A stretch of DNA of 64,000 bases from Solobacterium sp. UBA3691 (GCA_002372175.1 DFIS01000007.1:1-64000), one strand, 5' to 3'. Positions 40,925-50,239 are shown, numbered from the stretch's first letter. Notes: a model not told the origin generated them from the sequence alone. Program-made: numbers and translations.

Positions 40925-41554
40925 ATGTCTCAGGTAGATGTATTCAATCAGGAAGCTAAGGCTGTCAAGAGCCTGGAAATTTCTGATGAAGTATTCGGAA
41001 TCGAACCGAATCAGCAGGCGATCTATGACTCTGTTCTCGCTTACTTAGCCGGCAGAAGACAGGGAACGCACAACACGCTGACAAGGGCTTATGTTTCCGG
41101 TACAGGTAAGAAGCCTTTCCGTCAGAAAGGCACAGGCCGTGCCCGTCAGGGTTCTACACGTGCTACACAGTGGAGAGGCGGTGCGATCGCTTTCGGACCT
41201 CATCCCCGCAAGTACAGCGTGAAGCTGAACCGCAAGGTACGCCGTCTGGCTATGCGCAGTGCTCTGAGCGAAAAGGCGCAGAGTGCGGCAATGACCGTAA
41301 TCGAGAATCTCGGCTTTGAAGAGATCAAGACAAAGAGAGCTGCACAGCTCATGGAAGCGTTTGGCTTTGACCGCAAGACACTGTTCGTTGCTGATATCGC
41401 AGAAGACTTCGACAACGCATATCTGTCATTACGCAACATTCCGAATGCATATCTGGTCACTGTTGAAGAACTGAATGTCTATGACATCGTCAACGCTGAC
41501 AAGATCGTGTTCACGGAAGCAGCTGCTGTTAAGGCCGGGGAGGTATTTGCATAA
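40925..41554 (+). CDS. rplD: Ribosomal protein L4
   Basis: 209 residues. The extended loop KKPFRQKGTGRARQGSTRATQWRGG that lines the exit tunnel is intact, as is the globular fold. In many bacteria L4 also represses its own operon. AAGGAGG lies 7 nt before the ATG; the stop overlaps rplW (TAATG). Confidence 0.98.
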   Translation: MSQVDVFNQEAKAVKSLEISDEVFGIEPNQQAIYDSVLAYLAGRRQGTHNTLTRAYVSGTGKKPFRQKGTGRARQGSTRATQWRGGAIAFGPHPRKYSVKLNRKVRRLAMRSALSEKAQSAAMTVIENLGFEEIKTKRAAQLMEAFGFDRKTLFVADIAEDFDNAYLSLRNIPNAYLVTVEELNVYDIVNADKIVFTEAAAVKAGEVFA

Positions 41555-41838
41555 TGAGTGCACGTGATATCGTTATCCGCCCGATCATTACCGAAAAGAC
41601 AAGTAAGCAGAATGCTGAAGAAAACAAGATCGCGTTTGAGGTAAAGAAGGGTGCGAATAAAACTTCGGTTGCTCAGGCAATTGAAGAGATCTACGGCATC
41701 AAGCCGGAAAAGGTAAACATTCTCAACGTTCATCCCAAAGAGAAGAGAATGGGACGCTATGTCGGCAAGACAAACGCAGTCAGAAAGGCTGTTGTCACAC
41801 TGCCGGAAGGACAGAATATCAACCTGTTCGACGAATAA
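41554..41838 (+). CDS. rplW: Ribosomal protein L23
   Basis: 94 residues; DIVIRPIITEKTSKQ and the C-terminal strand-loop region RMGRYVGKTNAVRKAVVTLPEG. It forms the chaperone and translocon docking site at the tunnel exit. Coupled to rplD by TAATG. A 59-nt spacer with a CGGAG/CTCCG inverted repeat separates it from rplB. Confidence 0.97.
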   Translation: MSARDIVIRPIITEKTSKQNAEENKIAFEVKKGANKTSVAQAIEEIYGIKPEKVNILNVHPKEKRMGRYVGKTNAVRKAVVTLPEGQNINLFDE

Positions 41839-41897
41839 GCGTCAAACTATCGGAGGAACCCGCTATCTCCGGATAAATTGCGAAAGGAAAGAAAGAA

Positions 41898-42731
41898 ATG
41901 ACAGTCATTAAGTACAAGCCGACGACAAACGGACGTCGTAATATGAGCACATTAAGCAATGACCGTATTACAAAGTCCACTCCTGAAAAGAGTCTGCTCG
42001 TCGCAAAGAACAGCAAGGGCGGCCGCGGAAACACCGGCCGTGTGACTACACGTCATCAGGGCGGCGGTCACAAACAGAAGTACCGTATCATCGATTTCAA
42101 GAGAAACAAGGATGATATCGAGGGTATCGTAGCAGCGATCGAATACGATCCCAACCGTAACGCAAACATCGCACTGATCAACTATGTGGACGGCGAAAAG
42201 AGATACATCATCGCTCCGCAGAAGCTGGAAGTCGGTGCCCGTGTCGTCAGCAGCAAGGCGGCAGACATCAAGGTCGGCAATGCCATGGAGCTGAGAAACA
42301 TCCCTGAAGGTACATTCGTACACTGTGTTGAACTGACTCCCGGCAAGGGCGGTCAGATGGCAAGAGCTGCCGGCTGCAGCGCACAGATCCTCGGCTTCGA
42401 CGGTCCGTACGCAACTCTGCGTCTGGCCAGCGGTGAAGTCCGCAAGGTTCGCAGTGAGTGCCGCGCTACGATCGGTGTTGTAGGCAATGAAGATTACAAC
42501 CTGGTCAGCATCGGTAAAGCAGGCAGAAACAGATGGAAAGGTATCCGTCCTACAGTCCGCGGTTCAGCGATGAACCCTGTAGATCACCCTCACGGCGGTG
42601 GTGAAGGCAGAACCCCGATCGGCCGTAAGTCCCCTATGACACCTTGGGGCAAGAAGGCTATGGGTGTTAAGACTCGTAAACATAAGAAGGCATCTGATGC
42701 TCTGATTATGACGAGAAAAAACGGTAAATAA
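41898..42731 (+). CDS. rplB: Ribosomal protein L2
   Basis: 277 residues. VTTRHQGGGHKQKYRIIDFKR, then the peptidyl-transferase-proximal GSAMNPVDHPHGGGEGR with its essential His, and KTRKHKKASD at the end. Ribosome binding site AAAGGAAAG. Confidence 0.98.
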   Translation: MTVIKYKPTTNGRRNMSTLSNDRITKSTPEKSLLVAKNSKGGRGNTGRVTTRHQGGGHKQKYRIIDFKRNKDDIEGIVAAIEYDPNRNANIALINYVDGEKRYIIAPQKLEVGARVVSSKAADIKVGNAMELRNIPEGTFVHCVELTPGKGGQMARAAGCSAQILGFDGPYATLRLASGEVRKVRSECRATIGVVGNEDYNLVSIGKAGRNRWKGIRPTVRGSAMNPVDHPHGGGEGRTPIGRKSPMTPWGKKAMGVKTRKHKKASDALIMTRKNGK

Positions 42732-42751
42732 CTGAAAGGAGAGAGATAGAG

Positions 42752-43069
42752 ATGTCAAGAAGCATTAAAAAAGGCCCGTTCTGTGATGAGCATCTGATGA
42801 AAAAGGTCGAAGCACTGAATGCAGCTAACAAGAGAGAAATCATCAAGACATGGTCACGCCGTTCAGTCATTTATCCCAGCTTTGTAGAACATACATTCGC
42901 GGTTCATAACGGCAAGGAACATATCCCTGTATATGTTACAGAAGATATGGTCGGCCATAAGCTCGGTGAGTTTGTATTCACCCGCAGATTCGGCGGTCAC
43001 GGCGAAAACAAGGTCGTCGGCGGCGGTCAGAAAGCTGTAGTATTCCCGACAGGGGATAAGAAAGCGTAA
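42752..43069 (+). CDS. rpsS: Ribosomal protein S19
   Basis: 105 residues, about 13 longer than the common 92. The core SRSIKKGPFCDEHLMKKVEALN and IKTWSRRSVIYPSFVEHTFAVHNGKEHIPVYV is standard; the extra length is a C-terminal tail (GGGQKAVVFPTGDKKA) that would project from the 30S head. AAAGGAGAG precedes. Confidence 0.97.
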   Translation: MSRSIKKGPFCDEHLMKKVEALNAANKREIIKTWSRRSVIYPSFVEHTFAVHNGKEHIPVYVTEDMVGHKLGEFVFTRRFGGHGENKVVGGGQKAVVFPTGDKKA

Positions 43070-43083
43070 GGAGGACAATGAGC

Positions 43084-43416
43084 ATGGATGTAAAAGCAAC
43101 CGCAAAGACAGTTCGCTGTACTCCGCGTAAGACCCGCCTGGTTCTTGATCAGATCCGCGGCAAAGATGTTGAAGATGCTCTGGCAATTCTGCAGTTCCTG
43201 CCGAATTCCGCAGCTGATGCAGTAGCCAAGGTCGTCAAGAGTGCAGCGGCTAACGCAACGCACAATCACCAGATGGACAGCTCTAAATTATATGTAAAGA
43301 GCTGCTATGCTGACGAGGGAATCGTCCTGAAGCGCTGGATGCCCAGAGCTAAGGGAAGTGCTTCACAGATTCTCAAGAGAACAAGCCACATCACAGTTGT
43401 TGTGGCAGAAAGATAA
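43084..43416 (+). CDS. rplV: Ribosomal protein L22
   Basis: 110 residues starting MDVKATAKTVRCTPRKTRLV; the tunnel hairpin is RWMPRAKGSASQILKRTSHITVVV. ATG 43084 lies 8 nt from AAGGAGG and is preferred to the ATG at 43078, which is only 2 nt away. Confidence 0.96.
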   Translation: MDVKATAKTVRCTPRKTRLVLDQIRGKDVEDALAILQFLPNSAADAVAKVVKSAAANATHNHQMDSSKLYVKSCYADEGIVLKRWMPRAKGSASQILKRTSHITVVVAER

Positions 43417-43432
43417 GGGAGGAAGATCAAGT

Positions 43433-44248
43433 ATGGGACAGAAAGTTAGCCCTATCGGAATGCGTGTCGGTGTCATCCGTGACTGGGAGTCCAGATGGTA
43501 TGCTGACAAGGCTGATTACGGTGATCTTCTGAACGAAGATGTCAAGATCCGTAAATTCCTGGATAAGGAACTGAAAGATGCGTATGTATCCCGCATTGAG
43601 ATCGAAAGAACCTCAAAGCAGGACTGCAAGATCATCATTCGCTGTGCCCGCCCGGGTGCCATGGTTGGTAAGGGTGAGGAAGGCAAGGACAGAGTCGGTG
43701 AACTCCGTACAAAGCTGTCCAAGCTGACAGGCGGCAAGAACATCAAGATCGATGTTATCCAGATTGCTAATCCTGATCTCGACGCTACACTCGTAGCCAG
43801 AAAGATCTGTGAGCAGCTGGAAGCCCGTCAGTCCTTCCGTATCGCACAGAAGAAGGCGATCCAGCAGACAATGCGTTCCGGTGCCAAGGGTATCAGAACA
43901 CTGGCTGCAGGTCGTCTCGGTGGTGCTGAAATTGCCAGAAGTGAAGGTTATTCACAGGGTGTCGTTCCTCTGCATACACTGAGAAGTGATATCGATTATG
44001 CATGGGATGAAGCTCATACAACATACGGTAAACTCGGTGTTAAAGTATGGATCTGCCGCGGTGAGGTACTGCCCGGACAGATGGTTAAGGAACCTGAGGC
44101 ACCTGCCCGCAGCGGCAGAGATAACAGACGGGGCAACAGACGGAATGACCGCCGCAGCCGTCCGAATCGTCAGGGTGCTGAAAATGCAGCTCCGGTAGAG
44201 GCAGCACAGGATACCGCCCGCAAAGAAGCACAGGGAGGGAATGACTAA
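43433..44248 (+). CDS. rpsC: Ribosomal protein S3
   Basis: 271 residues. GQKVSPIGMRVGVIRDWESRWYA, a KH domain (RPGAMVGKGEEGKDRVGELR) and the C-terminal domain IDYAWDEAHTTYGKLGVKVWI. Beyond this is a basic, low-complexity tail of about 55 residues (SGRDNRRGNRRNDRRSRP), longer than in B. subtilis. ATG 43433 has GGGAGGAAG. Confidence 0.97.
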   Translation: MGQKVSPIGMRVGVIRDWESRWYADKADYGDLLNEDVKIRKFLDKELKDAYVSRIEIERTSKQDCKIIIRCARPGAMVGKGEEGKDRVGELRTKLSKLTGGKNIKIDVIQIANPDLDATLVARKICEQLEARQSFRIAQKKAIQQTMRSGAKGIRTLAAGRLGGAEIARSEGYSQGVVPLHTLRSDIDYAWDEAHTTYGKLGVKVWICRGEVLPGQMVKEPEAPARSGRDNRRGNRRNDRRSRPNRQGAENAAPVEAAQDTARKEAQGGND

Positions 44249-44250
44249 TC

Positions 44251-44664
44251 ATGTTGATGCCTAAGAGAACAAAATACAGAAGACCTCATCGTCTGAGCTA
44301 TGAGGGACGTGCCAAGGGCGGCCGTGAGCTGGCTTTCGGTAAGTTCGGTATCGTAGCTGACGAAGGTGCTTATGTCACAAGCAATCAGATCGAGGCAGCC
44401 CGTGTTGCCATGACACGTTACATGGACCGTGGCGGTAAAGTCTGGATCAAAATATTCCCGCATCTCGCGAAGACGAAGAAGCCTCTCGAAGTTCGTATGG
44501 GTAGCGGTAAAGGTGCTCCGGACAGCTGGGTAGCAGTTGTTCAGCCCGGTCGTATCCTGTTCGAGATCGACGGGGTTACTGAGGAAGTTGCACGTGAAGC
44601 TCTGAGACTTGCGTCTCACAAGCTCTGTGTCAAGACCCGCTTCGTTAAGAAGGAGGAAAAGTAG
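44251..44664 (+). CDS. rplP: Ribosomal protein L16
   Basis: 137 residues. MLMPKRTKYRRPHRLSYEGRAKGG, then RYMDRGGKVWIKIFP and MGSGKGAPDSWVAVV. It contacts A-site tRNA. GGAGGG lies 11 nt upstream within the end of rpsC. Confidence 0.97.
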   Translation: MLMPKRTKYRRPHRLSYEGRAKGGRELAFGKFGIVADEGAYVTSNQIEAARVAMTRYMDRGGKVWIKIFPHLAKTKKPLEVRMGSGKGAPDSWVAVVQPGRILFEIDGVTEEVAREALRLASHKLCVKTRFVKKEEK

Positions 44665-44666
44665 AC

Positions 44667-44864
44667 ATGAATGTTAAGGAAATCAGAGATCTGAGCAATG
44701 AGGAACTCAACAAAGAGATCGTTGCGCTGAAGGAAGAGCTCTACAGTCTGCGTTTCCAGCAGGCAACCGGCGGTCTTGAGAATCCTGCACATATGAAAGA
44801 AGTTCGTAAGACGATTGCCCGCATCTATACTGTTCTGACAGAACGTGCGGCAAAGAGTGAGTAA
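44667..44864 (+). CDS. rpmC: Ribosomal protein L29
   Basis: 65 residues, two-helix protein: MNVKEIRDLSNEELNKEIVALKEELYSLRFQQATGGLENP. It starts two bases after the rplP stop, with AAGGAGGAAAAG upstream. Confidence 0.97.
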   Translation: MNVKEIRDLSNEELNKEIVALKEELYSLRFQQATGGLENPAHMKEVRKTIARIYTVLTERAAKSE

Positions 44865-44878
44865 AGGAGGGCATACTG

Positions 44879-45142
44879 ATGGAAGAAAGAAACAGCCGTA
44901 AGGTACTCCGTGGTACTGTCGTATCCGATAAGATGGATAAGACGATCGTTGTTGAGATCGAAACCACAAAGAGCCATCCTTTATACGGAAGACGTGTTAA
45001 GTACACGAAAAAGTTCAAGGCACATGATGCAAACAACGAGGCCAAGATCGGTGATGTAGTTGAGGTCATGGAGACAAGACCTCTGTCCAAGGACAAGCAT
45101 TTCCGTCTGGTCAGGATCGTTGAAAAGGCAGTTATTCTGTAA
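44879..45142 (+). CDS. rpsQ: Ribosomal protein S17
   Basis: 87 residues with the OB fold RKVLRGTVVSDKMDKTIVVEIE and the loop HPLYGRRVKYTKKFKAHD. A primary 16S rRNA binder. AAAGGAGGG precedes. Confidence 0.97.
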   Translation: MEERNSRKVLRGTVVSDKMDKTIVVEIETTKSHPLYGRRVKYTKKFKAHDANNEAKIGDVVEVMETRPLSKDKHFRLVRIVEKAVIL

Positions 45143-45162
45143 GCACAGGGAGGAAATGAGCA

Positions 45163-45531
45163 ATGATTCAAAATGAAACAAGATTGAGAGTCGCTGACAA
45201 CACCGGTGCCAAGGAACTGCTGGTCATCCGCTGTTTAGGCGGCAGTAAGCGTAAGACAGCCAATATCGGTGATATCGTTGTCTGCGCTGTAAAGTCTGCT
45301 ATTCCCAACGGCACCGTCAAGGCAGGCCAGGTCGTCAAGTGCGTCATCGTTCGTACGAAGTACGGTCTGCGCCGTGAGAACGGCAGCTACATCAAGTTTG
45401 ATGAGAATGCTGCAGTTATCATCAAGGAAGATCTGACACCGGTCGGAACACGTATCTTTGGCCCGGTAGCAAGAGAGCTTCGTGAGAAGAACTTCATGAA
45501 GATTGTCTCTCTGGCACCGGAAGTACTGTAA
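45163..45531 (+). CDS. rplN: Ribosomal protein L14
   Basis: 122 residues; MIQNETRLRVADNTGAKELLVIRCLGGS and VPNGTVK-like VKSAIPNGTVKAGQVVK are diagnostic. GGGAGGAA precedes. Confidence 0.97.
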   Translation: MIQNETRLRVADNTGAKELLVIRCLGGSKRKTANIGDIVVCAVKSAIPNGTVKAGQVVKCVIVRTKYGLRRENGSYIKFDENAAVIIKEDLTPVGTRIFGPVARELREKNFMKIVSLAPEVL

Positions 45532-45542
45532 GGAGGCTGACC

Positions 45543-45866
45543 ATGAAAATCAAAACAGGTGATACGGTAAAGGTCATCAGTGGTCACTACAAAGGTACTA
45601 TTGGTGAAGTTAAGGCAGTTAACCCCAAGACAAACAAGATCATTGTCGAGGGTGTAAACATGATCAAGAAGTCTCTGAAGCCTACACAGGCTAATCCGGA
45701 TGGCGGTATCGTTGAGCATGAGGCTGGTATCGACGCCAGCAACGTCATGATCTACGATGAGAAGTCCAAGACAGCCGGTCGTGTTGGTTTCAAGACTGAT
45801 GCTAAGGGAAACAAGGTTCGCATCAACAAGAAAGCGGATAAAGAGATCAAGGGAGGCAAGAAGTAA
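45543..45866 (+). CDS. rplX: Ribosomal protein L24
   Basis: 107 residues; the KOW motif KTGDTVKVISGHYKGTIGEV and the loop NMIKKSLKPTQANPDGGIVEHEA. An assembly initiator of the 50S subunit. Its stop overlaps rplE (TAATG). Confidence 0.97.
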   Translation: MKIKTGDTVKVISGHYKGTIGEVKAVNPKTNKIIVEGVNMIKKSLKPTQANPDGGIVEHEAGIDASNVMIYDEKSKTAGRVGFKTDAKGNKVRINKKADKEIKGGKK

Positions 45867-46414
45867 TGAATCGTCTCGTACAGAAATACAATGAAACGGT
45901 AAAGCCTGCTCTGATCAAGGAGTTTGGATATACAAGTTCTATGCAGGCTCCCAAGCTTGAGAAGATCGTCATCAACATCGGTGTTGGTGATGCCATCACA
46001 AATCCCAAGGCTCTTGAAGAGGCAGTCAGTGAGCTGACAGCGATCAGCGGTCAGAAGCCGGTGATCACAAAGGCCAAGAAGTCCATCGCGAACTTCAAAC
46101 TTCGTGAAGGTATGGAGATCGGCTGCAAGGTTACTCTGCGCGGTGAGCGTATGTATGAGTTCCTGGACAAGCTGATGAACATCTCTCTGCCGCGTGTTCG
46201 TGACTTCCGCGGTGTATCTGCTACTGCATTTGACGGCAGAGGCAACTATACACTCGGTGTCAGAGAACAGCTGATCTTCCCTGAGATCAACTTCGACAGA
46301 GTAAACAAGACACGCGGTATGGATATCGTTATCGTCACGACCGCACAGACAAACAGAGAAGCATATGAGCTGCTTGCTCAGCTGGGTATGCCGTTCGTTA
46401 AGAGGGAGGGCTAA
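45866..46414 (+). CDS. rplE: Ribosomal protein L5
   Basis: 182 residues; NRLVQKYNETVKPALIKEFGY, KIVINIGVGDA, the P-site-proximal KSIANFKLREGMEIGCKVTLRG and LPRVRDFRGVS. Binds 5S rRNA. AAGGGAGGCAAG precedes. Confidence 0.98.
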   Translation: MNRLVQKYNETVKPALIKEFGYTSSMQAPKLEKIVINIGVGDAITNPKALEEAVSELTAISGQKPVITKAKKSIANFKLREGMEIGCKVTLRGERMYEFLDKLMNISLPRVRDFRGVSATAFDGRGNYTLGVREQLIFPEINFDRVNKTRGMDIVIVTTAQTNREAYELLAQLGMPFVKREG

Positions 46415-46419
46415 GAGTT

Positions 46420-46605
46420 ATGGCAAAGACATCTCAGAAAGTTAGACAGAGCCGTCCTGCAAAATTCTCGACACGTGCATACACACGCTGCGAGCGCTGC
46501 GGACGTCCGCACTCAGTATTAAGCAAGTATAAGCTCTGCCGTATCTGCTTCCGTGAACTGGCTTACAAGGGCCAGATCCCGGGAGTCAAGAAGGCTAGTT
46601 GGTAA
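46420..46605 (+). CDS. rpsZ: Ribosomal protein S14, zinc-binding short form
   Basis: 61 residues with the zinc ligands CERCGRPHSVLSKYKLCRIC (CxxC...CxxC), that is the short C+ type usual for low-GC Gram-positives. It starts five bases after rplE, with AGAGGGAGG upstream. Confidence 0.97.
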   Translation: MAKTSQKVRQSRPAKFSTRAYTRCERCGRPHSVLSKYKLCRICFRELAYKGQIPGVKKASW

Positions 46606-46619
46606 GGAGGACAAGCAAA

Positions 46620-47021
46620 ATGAATATGACAGATCCTATCGCCGACATGCTGACAAGAATCCGGAATGGTGTTCATGCCAATCTGGAAGAAGTTGAAGTA
46701 GCTCCGGTATCCAAAGTGAAGTTAGAGATCGCACGTATCCTCAAAGAAGAGGGCTACATCGAGAACTACGCAGTCAGCGGAGAAGGTGTTGAAAAGAAGA
46801 TGACGGTCGTTCTGAAATACGGACCGAACAAACAGAAGATCATCTCCGGTATTAAGCGTATCTCCAAACCTGGTCTTCGCGTTTATGCCAAGCAGGATGC
46901 TATCCCGAAGGTATTGAACGGTATGGGTATTGCAATCATCTCTACCAGCAGCGGAATGATGACTGATAGAGAAGCAAGACAGAAACATGCAGGCGGCGAA
47001 GTCATCGCTTACGTCTGGTAA
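46620..47021 (+). CDS. rpsH: Ribosomal protein S8
   Basis: 133 residues; MNMTDPIADMLTRIRNGVHANLEEVEV and the C-terminal STSSGMMTDREARQKHAGGEVIAYVW. ATG 46620 has AAGGAGG at 9 nt, better than the frame beginning inside rpsZ. Confidence 0.97.
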   Translation: MNMTDPIADMLTRIRNGVHANLEEVEVAPVSKVKLEIARILKEEGYIENYAVSGEGVEKKMTVVLKYGPNKQKIISGIKRISKPGLRVYAKQDAIPKVLNGMGIAIISTSSGMMTDREARQKHAGGEVIAYVW

Positions 47022-47038
47022 GAGAAAGGAAATAAAGA

Positions 47039-47584
47039 ATGTCACGTATCGGTAATAAAACGATTACCATTCCTGCCGGTGTCGAAGTTACGATCGCCGA
47101 AGGGAATGAGGTGACTGTTAAGGGTCCTAAGGGAACCTTGTCACGTAAGTTCAATCCGCAGATCGGTATTGAACAGGATAACGGAACGATCAAAGTTACA
47201 CGTCCGAATGAAACAAAAACTGTTAAGCAGCTGCATGGTACTACAAGAGCTATCCTGGCAACCATGATCGAAGGATGCCACGAGGGCTATAAGAAGACTC
47301 TGCAGATCGTCGGTATCGGTTACCGTGCTGCCTTAGCCGGAAACAAGCTGACAATGAACCTCGGTTTCTCCCACCCGGTTGAATTCGAAGTTCCTGCTGA
47401 TCTGACAGTTGAGTGTCCTGATGCGACAACGATCAATATCAGTGGTATTGATAAGCAGCATGTCGGACAGTTCGCGGCTGTAGTAAGAGCTGCCAAGAAG
47501 CCTGAGCCTTACGGCGGTAAGGGTGTTCGTTACAAGGACGAGCATGTACGTCGTAAAGAAGGTAAGACAGCTTCTAAGAAGTAA
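47039..47584 (+). CDS. rplF: Ribosomal protein L6
   Basis: 181 residues, two similar domains: SRIGNKTITIPAGVEVTIAEGNEVTVKGPKG, and the C-terminal PEPYGGKGVRYKDEHVRRKEGK motif. AGAAAGGAAA precedes. Confidence 0.98.
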   Translation: MSRIGNKTITIPAGVEVTIAEGNEVTVKGPKGTLSRKFNPQIGIEQDNGTIKVTRPNETKTVKQLHGTTRAILATMIEGCHEGYKKTLQIVGIGYRAALAGNKLTMNLGFSHPVEFEVPADLTVECPDATTINISGIDKQHVGQFAAVVRAAKKPEPYGGKGVRYKDEHVRRKEGKTASKK

Positions 47585-47602
47585 TGGGAAGGAGAGAGTA
47601 AG

Positions 47603-47959
47603 ATGCTGAAGAAAGTTAATAAGAATGCTGAACGCATTCGCAGACACAAACGTGTGCGCAAAGTCGTCAGTGGTACTCCCGACTGCCCGCGTCTGAATGT
47701 ATTCCGTTCAAATAAACATATCTATGCCCAGATCATTGATGATACAACGGGTAAAACACTGACTGCCAGCAGCTCAGCTGCACTGAAGCTTGAGAACGGC
47801 GGAAATATCGACGCTGCCAAGAAGGTCGGCGAAGATATTGCCAAAAAGTGCCTTGAGATGAATCTCGAGAGTGTCAAGTTTGACCGTGGCGGTTATGTCT
47901 ATCACGGCAGAGTCCAGGCCCTGGCTGATGCGGCCAGAGAAGCCGGACTGAAGTTCTGA
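47603..47959 (+). CDS. rplR: Ribosomal protein L18
   Basis: 118 residues; RIRRHKRVRKVVSGTPDCPRLNVFRSNKHIYAQIIDD, and the end FDRGGYVYHGRVQALADAAREAGL. 5S rRNA binder. GGAAGGAGAG precedes. Confidence 0.97.
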   Translation: MLKKVNKNAERIRRHKRVRKVVSGTPDCPRLNVFRSNKHIYAQIIDDTTGKTLTASSSAALKLENGGNIDAAKKVGEDIAKKCLEMNLESVKFDRGGYVYHGRVQALADAAREAGLKF

Positions 47960-47979
47960 GAAGGGAGAAGGAGAATACA

Positions 47980-48495
47980 ATGGAACGTAAACCATTTAGA
48001 AGAGCACGTGAACCTAAAGAGTTCGATGATGTAGTTGTCTCCATCAACCGTGTCAGTAAGACCGTAAAGGGCGGCCGTCGTATGAGATTCAGTGCCCTCG
48101 TTGTCGTTGGTGATCACAAGGGCAGAGTCGGCTTCGGCATGGGTAAGGCAGCCGAGGTTCCGGATGCAATCAAGAAGGCTACAGAAGCAGCGAATAAGAA
48201 CGTTATCCGTGTACAGCTGGTTGAGGACAACCGTACGGTTCCTCATACAGCAGTTGGCAGACATGGTGCCAGCAGCGTTATGGTCAAGCCTGCTGCTCCC
48301 GGTACCGGTGTTATCGCCGGCGGTGCTGTTCGTTCGATTCTTGAACTGGCAGGTATCTCTGATGTCCTGAGTAAGGTCATCGGTTCCAGAACACCGGTCA
48401 ATGTAGTCAGAGCTACGATCGATGCTCTGCAGTCCATGCGTACTGTTGAGCAGGTAGCGAAGATTCGTGATAAGAAGGTCGCGGAGATTCGATAA
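47980..48495 (+). CDS. rpsE: Ribosomal protein S5
   Basis: 171 residues; the decoding-fidelity loop VVSINRVSKTVKGGRRMRFSALVVVGD and GAGKA-like GMGKAAEVPDAIKKA. The next gene is rplO: rpmD (L30), usually between, is absent. Confidence 0.97.
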   Translation: MERKPFRRAREPKEFDDVVVSINRVSKTVKGGRRMRFSALVVVGDHKGRVGFGMGKAAEVPDAIKKATEAANKNVIRVQLVEDNRTVPHTAVGRHGASSVMVKPAAPGTGVIAGGAVRSILELAGISDVLSKVIGSRTPVNVVRATIDALQSMRTVEQVAKIRDKKVAEIR

Positions 48496-48507
48496 GGAGG
48501 GACGATC

Positions 48508-48948
48508 ATGAAACTGAATGAAATGAAAGCTAATGACGGCGCTCGCTTCACATCGAAGAGACTCGGCCGTGGCCAGGGCTCCGGTCAGGGTAAGACTGCC
48601 GGTAAGGGTCATAAGGGTCAGAACGCCAGAAGCGGCGGCGGTGTTGCGATCGGATTTGAAGGCGGCCAGACACCGTTCTTCAAGAGAACACCTATGCGTG
48701 GCTTCACAAACATGAATCGTAAAGAATATGCTGTTATCAATGTAGAAGATCTGAACTGCTTTGAGGACGGTGCTACAGTTAACTTTGCTGTATTAAAGGA
48801 CTGCGGAATGATCAAGAAGGAACTTGACGGTCTGAAGGTTCTCGGCAACGGTAAACTGGAAAAGAAGATCACGGTTCAGGCTGCGAAGTTCTCCAAATCC
48901 GCTTTAAAGGCGATTGAAGAGGCAGGCGGAACAGCAGAGGTGCTGTAA
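48508..48948 (+). CDS. rplO: Ribosomal protein L15
   Basis: 146 residues; the N-terminal Gly/Arg/Lys extension KRLGRGQGSGQGKTAGKGHKGQ and GFEGGQTPFFKRTPMRGF. It follows rpsE by 12 bp and precedes secY by 2 bp. Confidence 0.97.
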   Translation: MKLNEMKANDGARFTSKRLGRGQGSGQGKTAGKGHKGQNARSGGGVAIGFEGGQTPFFKRTPMRGFTNMNRKEYAVINVEDLNCFEDGATVNFAVLKDCGMIKKELDGLKVLGNGKLEKKITVQAAKFSKSALKAIEEAGGTAEVL

Positions 48949-48950
48949 TC

Positions 48951-50231
48951 ATGCTGCACACATTCGCCAGCTTTTTCAGGAGTAAAGAGATCCGTAACAA
49001 GATCCTCTTTACCCTGGCAATGCTATTGATCTACCGTATTGGATCGGCGATCCCTGTTCCGGGTGTTGATGCGGGTAAGTTATCTGCGCAGATCGCGGAT
49101 AACTCGATCCTCAGTATGATGAATCTGCTGGGAGGCGGTGCCTTCGAGAGAATGTCGGTATTTGCACTTGGTGTGGGACCGTATATTACTGCCAGCATTA
49201 TCATCCAGCTGCTGAGTATGGATGTTATCCCTGCGCTGACTGAATTATCCAAGTCCGGACAGACAGGCAGAACAAAAATCGATAAGATCACCAGATACTT
49301 CGGTGTTGTCCTGGCATTCGTGCAGGCCTTCTCGATGGTATATGGGTTCGATCGTCAGTACGCTATTCTTGAGAGCACAACGGTCTCCTCATACTTGTAC
49401 ACAGCAACGATTCTGTGTGCCGGCACTCAGTTCCTCATCTGGATCGGTGACCGCATCAGTATGAAGGGTATCGGCAACGGTATTTCGATCATTATCTTCG
49501 CAGGTATCGTAAGCAACATTCCTGCACAGTTTGCTCAGGTGTTCAATATTCAGGTCAGCGGATCATCTCAGGGTGCCGTCTTCGGCGGTGTTCTGCAGTT
49601 CGTCCTCTACTGCATACTGTATCTGGCAATCATTGTGGGTGTTGTGATCATGCAGCTGGCAGTCAGAAAGATTCCGATCCAGTATACTTCCAGCTCCAAT
49701 ACCCGCGGCAATGATATTACGTATCTGCCGTTCAAGATCAATTCCGCAAGTGTTATTCCTGTCATCTTCGCTAACTCGATCATGATGGCACCTCAGATCA
49801 TTCTGAGCTTCATTAACACGAATGCGTACAACAAGGTCAGCAATTTCCTGAGTTTGCAGAGACCTGTCGGATTGATCATCTATGCTGTACTGACATTCCT
49901 GTTCACCTTCTTCTACACTGACCTGCAGGTCGATGCGGAAAAGGTGGCAGAAAACTTAAGTAAGAGCGGTGCTTACATTCCCGGTATCCGTCCGGGAAGT
50001 GAGACAGTGACTTACCTGCATAAGGTAATTCACAGGATCACGGTGCTGGGTGCTACAGCACTTACGATCATTGCTGTTCTTCCGTACATTGTACCAATGT
50101 TCACGTCTCTCCCGTCCTCGATTGCGATCGGCGGCACGGGTATCATCATCGTTGTCGGTGTTGCTATGGAGACAGTATCTCAGTTAAAGGGACAGCTTAC
50201 CCAGAAGCAATACCACGGTTTCCTTAAATAG
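48951..50231 (+). CDS. secY: Protein translocase subunit SecY
   Basis: 426 residues with ten membrane spans. Signatures: IPVPGVDAGKL, VFALGVGPYITASIIIQLL near span 2, NGISIIIFAGI, and the C-terminal cytoplasmic loop GIRPGSETVTYLHKVIHRIT. Core of the Sec channel. The start is 2 bp after rplO with weak TGCTG context, so coupling is likely. Confidence 0.97.
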   Translation: MLHTFASFFRSKEIRNKILFTLAMLLIYRIGSAIPVPGVDAGKLSAQIADNSILSMMNLLGGGAFERMSVFALGVGPYITASIIIQLLSMDVIPALTELSKSGQTGRTKIDKITRYFGVVLAFVQAFSMVYGFDRQYAILESTTVSSYLYTATILCAGTQFLIWIGDRISMKGIGNGISIIIFAGIVSNIPAQFAQVFNIQVSGSSQGAVFGGVLQFVLYCILYLAIIVGVVIMQLAVRKIPIQYTSSSNTRGNDITYLPFKINSASVIPVIFANSIMMAPQIILSFINTNAYNKVSNFLSLQRPVGLIIYAVLTFLFTFFYTDLQVDAEKVAENLSKSGAYIPGIRPGSETVTYLHKVIHRITVLGATALTIIAVLPYIVPMFTSLPSSIAIGGTGIIIVVGVAMETVSQLKGQLTQKQYHGFLK

Positions 50232-50239
50232 GAGTAAGT

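Noticed and set aside
40233..40925. Antisense ORFs across the ribosomal cluster (for example opposite L3, S5 and S10)
   Set aside because: They are frame shadows of highly expressed, biased-codon genes.
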